Below are positions 63,578-64,000 of a DNA stretch of 64,000 nucleotides, piece by piece. Source of the stretch: an uncultured Alteromonadaceae bacterium (GTDB lineage: Bacteria > Pseudomonadota > Gammaproteobacteria > Enterobacterales > Alteromonadaceae); assembly GCA_947503265.1 (NCBI GenBank), contig CANNDC010000022.1, positions 1 through 64,000 on the forward strand. Reading direction: 5' to 3'. Under the pieces are notes generated by a model that had not been told where the DNA came from, did not search any database, and saw nothing but the letters and a program-made list of their open reading frames with translations. How positions within the stretch are numbered: position 1 is the stretch's first letter; each line of letters starts with the position of its first letter. A program made the position numbers and the translations under genes.

Positions 63578-64000
63578 TTAGCGGTTAGCAATCGCTGTCA
63601 CTTTACGCGGCTCGGAGCCGATATAATCAGCGCTGGGGCGAATAATTCTGTTATTGCTACGCTGCTCCATCACATGTGCTGCCCAACCTGTGAGTCGAGA
63701 ACAAACAAATATCGGTGTAAACAACTTGGTGGGAATACCCATGTAGTTGTAAGCGCTTGCATGGAAGAAATCGGCATTGCAAAACAGCTTTTTGGTATCC
63801 CACATGAACTCTTCACATGCGACAGAAATATCATATAAAGAAGTGTCACCATTTTCTTGAGCCAATTTCTCAGACCAGGCTTTGATGATCACATTGCGAG
63901 GATCAGACTCACGATAAATTGCATGACCGAAGCCCATAATTTTTTCTTTACGATCTAGCATACCCGCCATTTGAATTTTTGCATCTTCAGGTGAGTTAAA
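63578..64000 (-). CDS. prpC: 2-methylcitrate synthase PrpC (partial, C-terminal part)
   Basis: The frame stays open to the window edge, so only the C-terminal 140 residues are present and the start lies to the right. IMGFGHAIYRESDPRN contains the citrate-synthase-family active His, and FHASAYNYMGIPTKLFTPIF, SRLTGWAAHVMEQRSNNRII and RPSADYIGSEPRKV follow, matching PrpC. It condenses propionyl-CoA with oxaloacetate. Followed by acnD after about 90 bases. prpB is expected further right. Confidence 0.93.
   Translation of the reverse strand, partial: FNSPEDAKIQMAGMLDRKEKIMGFGHAIYRESDPRNVIIKAWSEKLAQENGDTSLYDISVACEEFMWDTKKLFCNADFFHASAYNYMGIPTKLFTPIFVCSRLTGWAAHVMEQRSNNRIIRPSADYIGSEPRKVTAIANR

Overview
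The window reads as a chromosome segment of a marine gammaproteobacterium of the Alteromonadales type (Paraglaciecola/Alteromonas-like; inferred). Reasons: AT-rich DNA, two large TonB-dependent receptors, rlmF, a ydjX/ynjBCD-F type locus, and an acnD-prpF methylcitrate locus like those of Shewanella and Vibrio. No rRNA, tRNA, CRISPR array, integrase or complete insertion sequence was seen. It encodes about 54 proteins, mostly in tight operons.

Layout. 1-7 kb: a 15-copy GCTTG pentamer tract, a TonB-dependent receptor, then on the opposite strand a flavin-dependent (tryptophan-type) halogenase homologue and a TPR-sulfotransferase. 7.2-28.3 kb: a block of short operons that looks like one uncharacterised catabolic regulon. 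It holds a DUF1838 protein, hotdog thioesterase, crotonase, two paralogous double-VOC proteins, a second TonB receptor, two alpha/beta-hydrolase-fold paralogues lacking the nucleophilic serine, two paralogous CopD-like membrane proteins, a medium-chain reductase, GST, AhpD-like protein, HMG-CoA-lyase-type enzyme, class III CoA-transferase, a secreted esterase, a LeuCD-type hydro-lyase, an FAD oxidase and a GntR/UTRA regulator. 28.5-35.4 kb: housekeeping and stand-alone genes (GNAT, rlmF, RoxA-like dihaem cytochrome, EAL phosphodiesterase, DUF1499, fatty acid hydroxylase family). 35.4-41.6 kb: ynjF-ynjD-ynjC-ynjB plus a TVP38/disulfide-reductase fusion.

41.8-53.1 kb: a second catabolic block around another GntR/UTRA regulator, with an amidase, PaaK-like ligase, two MmgE/PrpD proteins, YciI, an MFS carrier, aldehyde dehydrogenase, a nitrilase-fold protein without the catalytic Cys and Lys, and DUF1330. 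53.4-64 kb: gnd with a clear terminator, M20 and M14 peptidases, a short NadD-like protein, a secreted alpha/beta hydrolase, and the methylcitrate genes prpF, acnD and a prpC cut by the window end.

How the parts may work together (inference). In the 7-28 kb block the TonB receptor would import a substrate and the FAD oxidase, VOC proteins and hydrolase-fold proteins would process it. The LeuCD-type hydratase, CoA-transferase and HMG-CoA-lyase-type enzyme form a plausible sequence for hydrating a substituted maleate, activating it and cleaving it to pyruvate plus an acyl-CoA. If that acyl-CoA is propionyl-CoA, the methylcitrate genes at the right end would finish the job. The substrate cannot be named from sequence alone.

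Two copies of a roughly 205-bp imperfect palindrome with long terminal inverted repeats and TA at every border lie in opposite orientation at 34.3 and 49.9 kb. They look like a non-autonomous transposable element.
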